Below, one piece after another: positions 25,421-32,486 of a stretch of DNA of 32,486 nt. This DNA is from an uncultured Lachnospiraceae bacterium. Lineage in GTDB: Bacteria; Bacillota; Clostridia; Lachnospirales; Lachnospiraceae. The notes beneath the pieces are model-generated. The model searched no databases and had not been told where the DNA came from. It worked only from the letters and a program-made list of their open reading frames with translations. Position 1 is the first letter of the stretch; each line of letters starts with the position of its first letter. The stretch is taken from contig CAJUAE010000035.1 of assembly GCA_910583965.1 (NCBI GenBank), forward strand, positions 1-32,486. The letters run 5' to 3'. Position numbers and translations under genes: made by a program.

Positions 25421-26737
25421 ATGACCCGTTTTGTCAGGGATAGTGAGTCGATATGGATAGAGGGAAGAAGGCCGCTTGGCGGCAGAATACAAGTACAGGG
25501 GTCTAAGAACGCAGCGCTTCCGATACTGGCGGCATGTATGCTGATACCCGGGAAGTGTGTGCTAAAAGGCTGTCCGGATATCACAGATATCAAGTGTATG
25601 TGTAATCTTTTGCAAAGTACTGGTGCAAAAGTCGAAATATGTGGTATGAAAACAGGAAATCAGATTACAATTGATACACGAAATGTAAGAGAGCACCGAT
25701 TGCCTGAAAAGTATGTTTCTGCCATGCGTTCTTCTGTGGTATTGATGGGAGCGATGCTTGGACGACTCGGCGAGGTTTGTGTGAATTATCCCGGTGGTTG
25801 TGTGATTGGAGAAAGACCAATTGATCTACATTTGTATGGATTGGAAAAGCTTGGTGCACAGATATGGACGGAAGGAAATCATATTCACGCCTATGCTGAC
25901 GAACTGAAAGGCACAGTGATTGAACTGCTGTTTCCGAGTGTGGGAGCAACACAAAATATTATTATGGCTGCGGTGACAGCGCAGGGAACCACCGTGATTA
26001 AAAATGCGGCGCGGGAGCCAGAGATTACAGAGTTGTGTAAATTTTTAAATCAGGCAGGAGCTAAGATTGATTATTCAGGCGCTTTTTTGCCAGAGGGAAG
26101 AATTATTATTCATGGGGTGGAATTATCTAGACTTCATGAAGTTTCGTATGAGGTTATCACAGACAGAATCGTTGCGGGAACTTATCTGTTTGCTGCGTTG
26201 GCGGCAGGCGGAGAGGTGACATTGGAAAATATTCCCATCGGACAACTGGACAGTATCTGTGATATTATAACAAAGATGGGAGCGACTATTATCTTAGATG
26301 AGGACAGGAGCGAGGTGACGATTTATGCAGGTGACAGGCGTAAAATTATTAACATTCCATACATAGAAACACAGGTATATCCGGCATTTCCAACTGACCT
26401 TCAGTCACCGTTGCTTGTGGCAGCGTGTATGGCGAAAGGGCAGTTAAAAGTTCGAGAAAAAATTTTTTCTAGTAGATTTCGTATTGTGGAGGAACTGCGA
26501 CGGATGGGTGCAGATGTGACTGTGGAGGGAGATTTGGCGGTAGTCACAGGCGGCAAAGAACTAGAAGGGCGCACTGTCATAGCACGAGAACTAAGAGGAG
26601 GTGCAGCACTTGTCATAGCAGGTCTGTGTGCGTCTGGTATTACAACAGTTACTGATGCAGGGTATATTGAGAGAGGATATCAAGATATTGTAGGAGACCT
26701 TACAAAGCTTGGAGCACGTATCAGATATGGAGATTGA
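25421..26737 (+). CDS. murA: UDP-N-acetylglucosamine 1-carboxyvinyltransferase
   Basis: The 438-residue enzyme transfers enolpyruvate from PEP to UDP-GlcNAc, the first committed step of peptidoglycan synthesis and the target of fosfomycin. The N-terminal RIQVQGSKNAALPILAACML holds the conserved Lys-Asn. The catalytic cysteine C127 sits in PGGCVIGERPIDLH, so the fosfomycin-sensitive Cys form is present. Late motifs are VYPAFPTDLQSP and ELRGGAALVIAGL. I chose ATG 25421 with GGTGA (25411-25415) upstream; in-frame GTG codons at 25409 and 25412 have no ribosome binding site and sit at the predicted transcription start. The divIB gene begins 14 nt after its stop. Confidence 0.95.
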   Translation: MTRFVRDSESIWIEGRRPLGGRIQVQGSKNAALPILAACMLIPGKCVLKGCPDITDIKCMCNLLQSTGAKVEICGMKTGNQITIDTRNVREHRLPEKYVSAMRSSVVLMGAMLGRLGEVCVNYPGGCVIGERPIDLHLYGLEKLGAQIWTEGNHIHAYADELKGTVIELLFPSVGATQNIIMAAVTAQGTTVIKNAAREPEITELCKFLNQAGAKIDYSGAFLPEGRIIIHGVELSRLHEVSYEVITDRIVAGTYLFAALAAGGEVTLENIPIGQLDSICDIITKMGATIILDEDRSEVTIYAGDRRKIINIPYIETQVYPAFPTDLQSPLLVAACMAKGQLKVREKIFSSRFRIVEELRRMGADVTVEGDLAVVTGGKELEGRTVIARELRGGAALVIAGLCASGITTVTDAGYIERGYQDIVGDLTKLGARIRYGD

Positions 26738-26751
26738 TATGGGGAAAGGGC

Positions 26752-27537
26752 ATGATGAGGAAACGAACTGAGAAAAAAACAATTAAGAAAAAAAACAGTG
26801 CGATTGCAAAAATGCCAGATATAAGAACAAAAACAAATATTATTATCGTGCTGGGTATTCTCAATGTACTGCTTGTAGCATCTTATTTTGTATTGACGTA
26901 TTATGCGGTCAAAACGGTTCAGGTAGATGGTAATAAACATTATTCTGCAGAGGAAATTAAGGCGATGGTTATGACAGGTTATCTCGGCGATAACTCTCTC
27001 TATCTGTCTTTCAAATATAAAAATAAAGGAATAGAGGATATTCCCTTTATAGAAACAATGGATGTTGTAGTTCAGTCAAATGACGCAATACGAATTAATG
27101 TATATGAGAAAGCACTTGCAGGATATGTACAGTATCTAGGACGATATATGTATTTTGACAACGAGGGAGTTGTAGTTGAGGCGTCTAAGGTTGCAACAAA
27201 GGGAATACCACAGGTGACAGGGCTTGAATTTGACCATGTTGTTCTCCACAAGAAACTTCCAGTGGAGAATAATCAAATTTTTCAGAATATATTAACCATC
27301 ACAAAGTTACTTAATAAATATGATGTTTTGTGTGACAAGATACAGTTTGACAGAAATTATAATGTCATGCTCGGATATGATGCAGTGATGGTTAATATTG
27401 GTGCTTTAGAAAACTTAGATGAGAAGTTGATGCAGCTTCCACAAATTTTGCCATCACTAGCGGGAGAGCAGGGAACACTTGATCTACAAAACTATACGGC
27501 GGACCGAAAAAGTGTTACTTTTGAGCGAGGGAAATAA
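26752..27537 (+). CDS. divIB: Cell division protein DivIB/FtsQ
   Basis: The 261-residue bitopic protein has a very basic cytoplasmic head (about residues 1-28), one membrane helix (about 30-52), and an extracytoplasmic POTRA domain (VKTVQVDGNKHYSAEEI onward), followed by the FtsQ/DivIB beta domain with INVYEKALAGYVQ. It links FtsL-type proteins and the septal PBP. GGGGAAAGG (26741-26749) lies just upstream; ATG 26752 and ATG 26755 are both possible starts, and an in-frame TTG at 26734 overlapping murA is less likely. No ftsA follows it. Confidence 0.9.
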   Translation: MMRKRTEKKTIKKKNSAIAKMPDIRTKTNIIIVLGILNVLLVASYFVLTYYAVKTVQVDGNKHYSAEEIKAMVMTGYLGDNSLYLSFKYKNKGIEDIPFIETMDVVVQSNDAIRINVYEKALAGYVQYLGRYMYFDNEGVVVEASKVATKGIPQVTGLEFDHVVLHKKLPVENNQIFQNILTITKLLNKYDVLCDKIQFDRNYNVMLGYDAVMVNIGALENLDEKLMQLPQILPSLAGEQGTLDLQNYTADRKSVTFERGK

Positions 27538-27577
27538 AGGTTTGTGTTGAATTGAGAAAAGAAAAGTAAAAAATAGG

Positions 27578-27606
27578 TTGATTAATTGCTAAAAAAATTA
27601 TATGAT
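27578..27606 (+). promoter_or_regulatory. ftsZ promoter
   Basis: TTGATT (27578-27583), 17 bp, TATGAT (27601-27606), in the 113-bp gap between divIB and ftsZ. The transcript would start near 27613 and include either candidate ftsZ start. Confidence 0.6.
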
Positions 27607-27650
27607 AAGTTAGATGGAATTTAATAGGAATTATGAAGGAGGAAGGAAAC

Positions 27651-28856
27651 TTGCTCGAGATTAGATCAAATGAAACAGATGCAGCGGCAAGGATAATAGT
27701 AGTAGGTGTAGGCGGTGCAGGAAACAATGCCGTGAACCGAATGATAGATGAGAAAATAACCGGTGTTGAATTTATAGGTGTAAATACAGATAAACAAGCT
27801 TTACAGCTATGCAGAGCACCAAAGCTTCTACAGATTGGTGAAAAGCTAACTAAGGGGCTTGGGGCTGGCGCAAAACCTGAAGTTGGAGAGAAGGCAGCAG
27901 AGGAAAGTTCCGAGGATATCAAAGAGGCATTGAAAGGTGCTGATATGGTGTTTGTCACTTGCGGAATGGGTGGTGGTACCGGTACTGGTGCAGCGCCGAT
28001 TGTGGCAGCAATCACAAAAGAGATGGGAATTTTGACCGTTGGTGTTGTTACAAAACCCTTTAAGTTTGAAGCGCGCACGCGAATGACCAATGCACTAGCT
28101 GGAATCGAAAAATTGAAAGAGCATGTAGATACACTCATTGTCATTCCAAATGATAAGCTGCTTGAGATTGTTGATAGGCGGACAACCATGCCAGATGCAT
28201 TGAAAAAAGCGGATGAAGTGCTTCAGCAGTCTGTGCAGGGTATCACAGATCTCATTAATGTGCCTTCTGTTATCAACCTTGATTTTGCGGATGTACAAAC
28301 TGTTATGAAAGAAAAAGGAATTGCGCATATTGGTATTGGGTATGGCAAAGGGGAGGATAAGGCAGCAGATGCGATTAAGATGGCTGTTGAGTCTCCACTT
28401 TTGGAAACAACTTTAAGTGGGGCGACAGATGTTATTCTTAACATTTCTGGTGATATCTCTATTTTTGATGCGAATGATGCTGCAAGTTATGTTCAGGAGA
28501 TTGCAGGAGAAGATATCAATGTTATTTTTGGTGCGATGTATAATGAGGATATGTCCGATTCTTGTACGGTTACTGTGATTGCGACAGGAATTGTTGAGAC
28601 GCCTCCTAATATACCAATTAATAATATGGGAAGAATTAATAGCAATTTTTCAGTACGGCCGAATAATGTGCCCAATACACCAGTAAGACCCAGGCCGCAA
28701 GCACCAGCAGGAATTACGCCAATACAGCCTAATGGACAGGCACCACAGCCAAATATACAACCCAAACCGCTCAATGGCATTAAGCCCCAGCCAGATTTGA
28801 GAAGCAATGTGAAGGAGCAGACCTTGAACATACCAAGCTTTTTGTCCAAACGTTAG
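27651..28856 (+). CDS. ftsZ: Cell division protein FtsZ
   Basis: The 401-residue tubulin homologue forms the Z ring. It has the GTPase N-terminus VVGVGGAGNNAVNRM, the tubulin signature GGGTGTG (residues 107-113), the T7 region with NVPSVINLDFADV, a Pro/Asn/Gln-rich linker (about 330-385) and the conserved C-terminal peptide IPSFLSKR. I chose TTG 27651 because AAGGAGG (27636-27642) sits 8 nt before it, giving MLEIRSNETDAAA. The in-frame ATG at 27633 (adding six residues) has only AGGAA upstream and would put the strong site inside the gene. The gene ends at a strong terminator. Confidence 0.96.
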   Translation: MLEIRSNETDAAARIIVVGVGGAGNNAVNRMIDEKITGVEFIGVNTDKQALQLCRAPKLLQIGEKLTKGLGAGAKPEVGEKAAEESSEDIKEALKGADMVFVTCGMGGGTGTGAAPIVAAITKEMGILTVGVVTKPFKFEARTRMTNALAGIEKLKEHVDTLIVIPNDKLLEIVDRRTTMPDALKKADEVLQQSVQGITDLINVPSVINLDFADVQTVMKEKGIAHIGIGYGKGEDKAADAIKMAVESPLLETTLSGATDVILNISGDISIFDANDAASYVQEIAGEDINVIFGAMYNEDMSDSCTVTVIATGIVETPPNIPINNMGRINSNFSVRPNNVPNTPVRPRPQAPAGITPIQPNGQAPQPNIQPKPLNGIKPQPDLRSNVKEQTLNIPSFLSKR

Positions 28857-28898
28857 TGTTATCATAATCATAAAAAGTCGAAAAATAAACATTGTTTT

Positions 28899-28934
28899 GT
28901 CCCATGCTTTGACAAAAAAGCATGGGACTTTTTT
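28899..28934 (+). terminator. ftsZ terminator
   Basis: A perfect 12-bp stem (28899-28910 with 28917-28928), 6-nt loop GACAAA and six T (28929-28934). It overlaps the candidate spoIIG promoter. Confidence 0.9.
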
Positions 28935-28941
28935 GTATAAT
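28909..28941 (+). promoter_or_regulatory. Candidate Spo0A-dependent spoIIG promoter with 21-bp spacer
   Basis: A perfect TTGACA (28909-28914) and a perfect TATAAT (28936-28941) are 21 bp apart, too far for an ordinary sigma-A promoter. The B. subtilis spoIIG promoter is known for a similar over-long spacer (22 bp) and needs Spo0A~P. On the opposite strand 28908-28916 reads TTTGTCAAA, a match to the 0A box TTTGTCRAA, lying on the -35. AGTCGAA at 28876-28882 matches the shorter box in 6 of 7 positions. Confidence 0.6.
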
Positions 28942-28953
28942 CCATTTAGATGG

Positions 28954-29760
28954 ATGGAGGTGATACGAATTTATGAAGTATATATTGACATTTTTCTGGT
29001 ACAGAATGTTCTGATGGATATGCAATTGTTAATTTTGACGTTGCTACTCTTAAAGGAGAAAATTATATTCCGCAGGGTGCTTGCTGCCTCTTTAATAGGA
29101 GGGGCAGGTGCAGTGATAATTTTGATTTCTGGGATTGGATTTCAAATTATTTATATTTTGTTGGTACTTGTATTGGATGCGGGAATGATTTTAATCTGCA
29201 TTGGCCAACCTATCAAGCGTGAATTAATGGTTCGAAGACTTGCTATGGGAATTATTTATTTGCATGGCATGGTCTTTGCCTATGGAAAGCTTATGGAGTG
29301 TACAGCAAGACTTATCAAAGAAAAATATGCGCAGATTCTAGTGCCTGCAATAATTGCAAGTATAGTGCTATTTATTCTCACTTATCGCAAAATTGTGGAA
29401 TCAAGACACATATATGAGGTGACATTGACAGAAGAAGGGGAAAATATTGTGTATAAAGCATTATTTGATACAGGAAATTTTCTGACAGACCCCATATCTG
29501 GAAAACCAGTATCTGTTGTGGAAGAAACAGATATAACAAGAAGATGGCTCGAAATGTACCCACAGAAGTACAAGATTATTCCTTATCAGAGTGTTGGCAG
29601 AACACATGGGATTCTGGAAGGAATTGTAGTTGATGAACTGATGATTCAAAAGGAAAGGGAACAGGTGGTGAAAAAAGGAGCGGTGGTAGCCTTTTATAAA
29701 GGGAAGTTATCAGGAGACGGAGCGTTTCAGATGATATTAAACCGCAGCCTAAATGGATAG
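28954..29760 (+). CDS. spoIIGA: Sporulation sigma-E processing peptidase SpoIIGA
   Basis: The protein has 268 residues if it starts at this ATG. The first ~150 residues are hydrophobic with about five membrane segments; the soluble C-terminal part carries ALFDTGNFLTDPISGKPV, whose D-T-G (D172 counted from ATG 28954) is the aspartic-protease-like catalytic site of SpoIIGA. It cleaves the pro-sequence of SigE, encoded next, in response to a forespore signal. The start is uncertain: ATG 28954 has no ribosome binding site and would be only about 6 nt from the predicted transcript start, whereas the strong GGAGGTGA (28956-28963) points 8 nt downstream (from GGAGG) to an in-frame ATT at 28969, which would give a 263-residue protein beginning at YEVYID. 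Confidence 0.9.
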   Translation: MEVIRIYEVYIDIFLVQNVLMDMQLLILTLLLLKEKIIFRRVLAASLIGGAGAVIILISGIGFQIIYILLVLVLDAGMILICIGQPIKRELMVRRLAMGIIYLHGMVFAYGKLMECTARLIKEKYAQILVPAIIASIVLFILTYRKIVESRHIYEVTLTEEGENIVYKALFDTGNFLTDPISGKPVSVVEETDITRRWLEMYPQKYKIIPYQSVGRTHGILEGIVVDELMIQKEREQVVKKGAVVAFYKGKLSGDGAFQMILNRSLNG

Positions 29761-29787
29761 AAAATAGAAGATGGAGGAAGTTTCAGA

Positions 29788-30516
29788 ATGATCATAAAGC
29801 TATATTTACCGGGAAAAATGCGGTTGACGCTGTGGAAAAAAAATATAAAAAATGCAATGGGAAATGAGATTCATTATATTGGCGGGTCTGAGGTGTTGCC
29901 GCCGCCACTTGAGGGGGAAGAAGAAAATAGAGCAATCAACGGGCTTGAGACAGAACATGCAAATGAGGCAAGAGCACTTTTAATAGAGCATAATTTGAGA
30001 CTTGTCGTGTATATTGCAAAGAAGTTTGATAACACAGGCGTTGGTGTTGAGGATTTGATTTCCATTGGAACGATAGGACTAATTAAGGCGATTAATACAT
30101 TTAACCGGAGCAAGAATATTAAGCTTGCGACTTATGCATCACGATGCATTGAGAATGAGATTCTGATGTACTTGAGAAGAAATAGTAAGACAAAACTGGA
30201 AGTTTCGATAGATGAACCCTTGAATGTCGATTGGGATGGCAATGAACTTTTACTTTCAGATATTCTTGGAACCGATGAAGATGTAATTTACAAAGATTTG
30301 GAGAGTGAGGTAGAGCGAAGTCAGTTGAAGCGGGCAATTTCTAAACTGGGTGAGCGAGAGAGAACTATTATTATGTTGAGATTTGGTTTGAACAATCCTG
30401 ATGACATGGAGATGACACAGAAAGAAGTAGCTGATTATCTTGGAATATCTCAGTCCTATATCTCACGTCTTGAGAAGAAGATTATGAAGCGACTAAAAAA
30501 AGAAATGGCAAGTTAA
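29788..30516 (+). CDS. sigE: RNA polymerase sigma-E factor (pro-sigma-E), early mother cell
   Basis: The 242-residue sigma-70 family protein has an N-terminal pro-sequence of about 28-30 residues, hydrophobic and basic, ending near NEIHYIGGSE, the region cut by SpoIIGA in B. subtilis. Region 2 (NLRLVVYIAKKFDNTGVGVEDLISIGTIGLIKA...ATYASRCIENEI) and region 4.2 (QKEVADYLGISQSYISRLEKKIMKRL) are intact. It directs early mother-cell genes such as spoVD. GGAGG (29773-29777) lies 10 nt before the ATG and 27 nt separate it from spoIIGA, so the two form the spoIIG operon. Confidence 0.97.
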   Translation: MIIKLYLPGKMRLTLWKKNIKNAMGNEIHYIGGSEVLPPPLEGEEENRAINGLETEHANEARALLIEHNLRLVVYIAKKFDNTGVGVEDLISIGTIGLIKAINTFNRSKNIKLATYASRCIENEILMYLRRNSKTKLEVSIDEPLNVDWDGNELLLSDILGTDEDVIYKDLESEVERSQLKRAISKLGERERTIIMLRFGLNNPDDMEMTQKEVADYLGISQSYISRLEKKIMKRLKKEMAS

Positions 30517-30610
30517 AGGATTTGAAAAAAGAAGTATTTACACCCTTGTACATATGTTGGCAAAACAAAAAAGTAATGCTGGCATAGAAAAAACAAGGAG
30601 GAGTATAAAT

Positions 30611-31393
30611 ATGGCACTTGGAAAAGTTGAGATATGTGGTGTAAATACAGCAAAGCTTCCCGTATTGAAAAATGAGGAGAAACAGGCACTTTTTGCAAAG
30701 ATAGAACAAGGAGATAAAGAGGCGAGAGAGGAGTATATTCGCGGGAATTTAAGATTGGTTTTGAGTGTGATTAAACGGTTTTCTCAATCAAATGAGAATG
30801 TGGATGACTTATTTCAAATAGGGTGTATTGGATTGATTAAGGCAATCGACAATTTTGATTCCAGCCTTGATGTAAAATTTTCGACCTATGCTGTTCCGAT
30901 GATTATTGGTGAAATACGTCGTTTCCTACGAGATTCCAGCAATCCAATTCGCGTGAGCCGTTCTTTGAAGGATACAGCTTATAAGGCAATTTATGCGAAG
31001 GAGAATCTGACAAGAAAAAATTTGCGTGAGCCGACCATTATGGAAATTTCTGAGGAAATTGGCATACCAAAAGAAGATATTGTGTATGCACTTGATGCAA
31101 TACAAAATCCAATGAGTTTGTATGAGCCAGTGTACACAGAAGGCGGAGATACACTCTACGTGATGGATCAGATTAGTGATAAAAAATGTAAGGAGGAAAA
31201 TTGGGTTGAGAATATTTCTCTAAGTGAAGCGATGAAGCGGCTTGACGAGCGGGAGAATGAAATTATTAACCTGCGGTTTTTTGAGGGAAAGACACAGATG
31301 GAGGTTGCTGAATATATTGGAATCTCTCAGGCACAAGTATCACGGTTGGAAAAAAATGCCTTGCGCACCATGAAAAAATATTTAGCATTCTGA
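30611..31393 (+). CDS. sigG: RNA polymerase sigma-G factor, late forespore
   Basis: The 260-residue sigma factor equals the B. subtilis length. The N-terminus KVEICGVNTAKLPVLKNEE is the SigG hallmark and contains the anti-sigma (SpoIIAB/CsfB) contact area. Region 2 contains NVDDLFQIGCIGLIKAIDNFDSSLDVKFSTYAVPMIIGEIRRFLRD; region 4.2 ends with MEVAEYIGISQAQVSRLEKNAL. AAGGAGGAG (30595-30603) places the start at ATG 30611; an in-frame ATG at 30554 adds 19 unrelated residues. It follows sigE by 94 bp. I could not identify a confident forespore promoter in that gap, so read-through from spoIIG is possible. Confidence 0.97.
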   Translation: MALGKVEICGVNTAKLPVLKNEEKQALFAKIEQGDKEAREEYIRGNLRLVLSVIKRFSQSNENVDDLFQIGCIGLIKAIDNFDSSLDVKFSTYAVPMIIGEIRRFLRDSSNPIRVSRSLKDTAYKAIYAKENLTRKNLREPTIMEISEEIGIPKEDIVYALDAIQNPMSLYEPVYTEGGDTLYVMDQISDKKCKEENWVENISLSEAMKRLDERENEIINLRFFEGKTQMEVAEYIGISQAQVSRLEKNALRTMKKYLAF

Positions 31394-31441
31394 TAAATTA
31401 TGGATATTCAAAAAAAATTAACTGACAGACAATATATACTA

Positions 31442-31470
31442 TTGACTTAATCGTAGAAACAATTTAAAAT
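31442..31470 (+). promoter_or_regulatory. Sigma-A-type promoter of the chemoreceptor gene
   Basis: TTGACT (31442-31447), 17 bp, TAAAAT (31465-31470). The leader of about 85 nt can fold: GTAAGG (31484-31489) pairs with CCTTAC (31517-31522) enclosing TCAGAA/TTCTGA (31494-31499, 31503-31508). No sigma-D (flagellar) promoter and no c-di-GMP riboswitch core was recognised. Confidence 0.65.
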
Positions 31471-31560
31471 AGAGGTTAAGTGGGTAAGGAGTATCAGAAT
31501 TATTCTGAATCATTGCCCTTACAAAATAACAATAGCATATTGTGTGAAAGGATGTTACTT

Positions 31561-32486
31561 ATGAATGAACAAAACAAATCAGGTCGCAGGTTTAGTATTA
31601 AGTGGCTGGTGATTGCGTTGGTTTCACTACCAATGATGATGGCATGTATTGTGATTGTGACTGTTTCTACAATGACACTCAGGCAAGGTATGGAGTCAGA
31701 AACCTTTAAGACGTTGGAAGGTTTAGCAAGAGGTACGATGCTTGCCCTTGACGGTGTATCTTCAGGTGAGTATTCTATGCAAGGTGATGACTTGTACAAG
31801 GGTGATGTAAATCTTTCTCAGGAGATGGGAGAACTGGTTGACAACTATGCAAGTGAGAACAATGCTGAGATTACATTATTTTTTGGAGATACAAGACGTG
31901 CAACTACGATTCGGGATGCGCAAGGAAATCTAATTGTGGGAACAAAGGCTGATGCGAAAGTGGTTGCAGAGGTTTTAAATGCCGGAAAAGAATATTGTAG
32001 AAATGATTTTGTGATTGATGGTGCACTTTATTATGGATTTTATGTTCCAGTGACAGACAGCACAAATCAAATTGTTGGTATGGTCTGTGCAACAAAGGAA
32101 AGAAAGACAATCAATGAGTATATTTCTGTTCGCCAAAGTTTTATCATAGGAATAGCGATTTTGATCTATATTGTCTGCATTTTCTTTGCTACAGTTGTAA
32201 CTAAGAGAAGAATTCAGTATCCGTTAAACACTCTTTCGACTGTTGCTAGAAAGATGGCAAGAGGCGATATCAATGTCCATATTGAAAGAAAAACTAATGA
32301 TGAACTTGGCGATTTGGCAGAAGACTTTGCGCTGATGATTAAGACGATTGGAGAGCAGGTTCATATTACAGAACAGGTTGCTGAGGGTGATTTGACAGCA
32401 ACTTACAAAAAAGCAAGTGAAGATGATGCACTTGGTATAGCAATTGTGAAGATGCTTCGTGATAATAACAGAAATTTATCGACAAT
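31561..32486 (+). CDS. Methyl-accepting chemotaxis protein (N-terminal part, cut by window end)
   Basis: The frame is open from ATG 31561 to the window edge, at least 308 residues. After a short cytoplasmic start there is a membrane helix (about residues 14-36), an extracellular sensor of about 160 residues that looks like a single-Cache domain (DAQGNLIVGT, then YYGFYVPVTDSTNQIVGMV), a second membrane helix (about 195-216), and a HAMP domain (RIQYPLNTLSTVARKMARGDINVHIERKTNDELGDLAEDF). A second HAMP-like unit follows (VAEGDLTATYKKASEDDALGIAIVKMLRDNNRNL). The signalling domain expected for a chemoreceptor lies beyond the window, so a Cache-HAMP kinase or cyclase is not excluded. AAAGGA (31547-31552) is 8 nt before the ATG. 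Confidence 0.82.
   Translation, partial: MNEQNKSGRRFSIKWLVIALVSLPMMMACIVIVTVSTMTLRQGMESETFKTLEGLARGTMLALDGVSSGEYSMQGDDLYKGDVNLSQEMGELVDNYASENNAEITLFFGDTRRATTIRDAQGNLIVGTKADAKVVAEVLNAGKEYCRNDFVIDGALYYGFYVPVTDSTNQIVGMVCATKERKTINEYISVRQSFIIGIAILIYIVCIFFATVVTKRRIQYPLNTLSTVARKMARGDINVHIERKTNDELGDLAEDFALMIKTIGEQVHITEQVAEGDLTATYKKASEDDALGIAIVKMLRDNNRNLST

Noticed and set aside
28973..29014. 13-codon reading frame MKYILTFFWYRMF after the spoIIGA ribosome binding site
   Set aside because: The spacing from GGAGG is 12 nt, longer than optimal, and it overlaps spoIIGA out of frame. A regulatory leader peptide cannot be excluded but has no support beyond position.
30517..30610. SigF/SigG- or SigE-type promoter before sigG
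   Set aside because: GTATT (30534-30538) with CATATGTT (30551-30558), or GGCAAAACA (30559-30567), resemble sporulation elements, but the spacings (12 and 20 bp) do not fit the known consensus.
31471..31560. c-di-GMP riboswitch before the chemoreceptor gene
   Set aside because: The conserved GEMM core and its tetraloop-receptor pattern are not seen, and the leader is too short for the usual aptamer plus expression platform.
1..32486. Mobile element, CRISPR array, prophage, toxin-antitoxin or defence system
   Set aside because: No transposase, integrase, repeat-spacer array or accessory gene set is visible. Gene content and co-directional layout are those of a conserved core region.

Overview
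The window is a core chromosomal region of a low-GC, endospore-forming, Gram-positive bacterium. It most likely belongs to the Clostridia, near the Lachnospiraceae. The evidence is a PolC-type replicase, a sigE-sigG sporulation sigma pair next to ftsZ, SpoVD-like and SpoIIGA-like proteins, the LL-diaminopimelate aminotransferase (DapL) route to DAP, the non-mevalonate isoprenoid enzymes Dxr and IspG, AGGAGG-type ribosome binding sites and AT-rich spacers. The family assignment is inferred from gene content and protein flavour; no search was run.

Layout. (1) 1-4123: tRNA-Met(CAT), a cold-shock protein behind a leader that holds a terminator-like hairpin, dapL on the minus strand diverging from a UPF0340 gene, a gene-free stretch of about 540 bp, and a membrane-anchored polysaccharide deacetylase. 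(2) 4320-16391: a co-directional run of a bactofilin with a long acidic head, then pyrH, frr, uppS, cdsA, dxr, rseP, ispG and polC. It combines UMP phosphorylation, ribosome recycling, undecaprenyl and phospholipid precursors, isoprenoid synthesis, membrane proteolysis and replication. (3) 16415-28934: a division and cell-wall (dcw) cluster running mraZ, rsmH, ftsL-like, ftsI-like, spoVD-like, murD, ftsW, murA, divIB, ftsZ. It starts after a terminator with a promoter followed by four exact 10-bp-period MraZ-type boxes, and ends at a strong hairpin terminator. mraY, murE, murF, murG and ftsA are not in the cluster. (4) 28909-31393: the sporulation switch spoIIGA-sigE-sigG. (5) 31442-end: a sigma-A-type promoter and a methyl-accepting chemotaxis protein cut off by the window edge.

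How the genes work together. DapL, UppS, MurA, MurD, FtsW and the two class B PBPs serve peptidoglycan synthesis. FtsL, DivIB, FtsW, FtsI and FtsZ form the divisome. SpoIIGA activates pro-SigE in the mother cell, and SpoVD is expected to act under SigE in spore cortex synthesis.

The most interesting signals are regulatory. The ftsZ terminator hairpin lies inside what looks like a Spo0A-type, long-spacer (21 bp) spoIIG promoter, with a candidate 0A box on the -35. The only strong ribosome binding site of spoIIGA points at an AUU codon. A SigE-like promoter sits just before spoVD, inside the dcw cluster. No mobile element, CRISPR array, defence system or clearly novel gene system is visible; nearly all genes are conserved housekeeping or sporulation genes.
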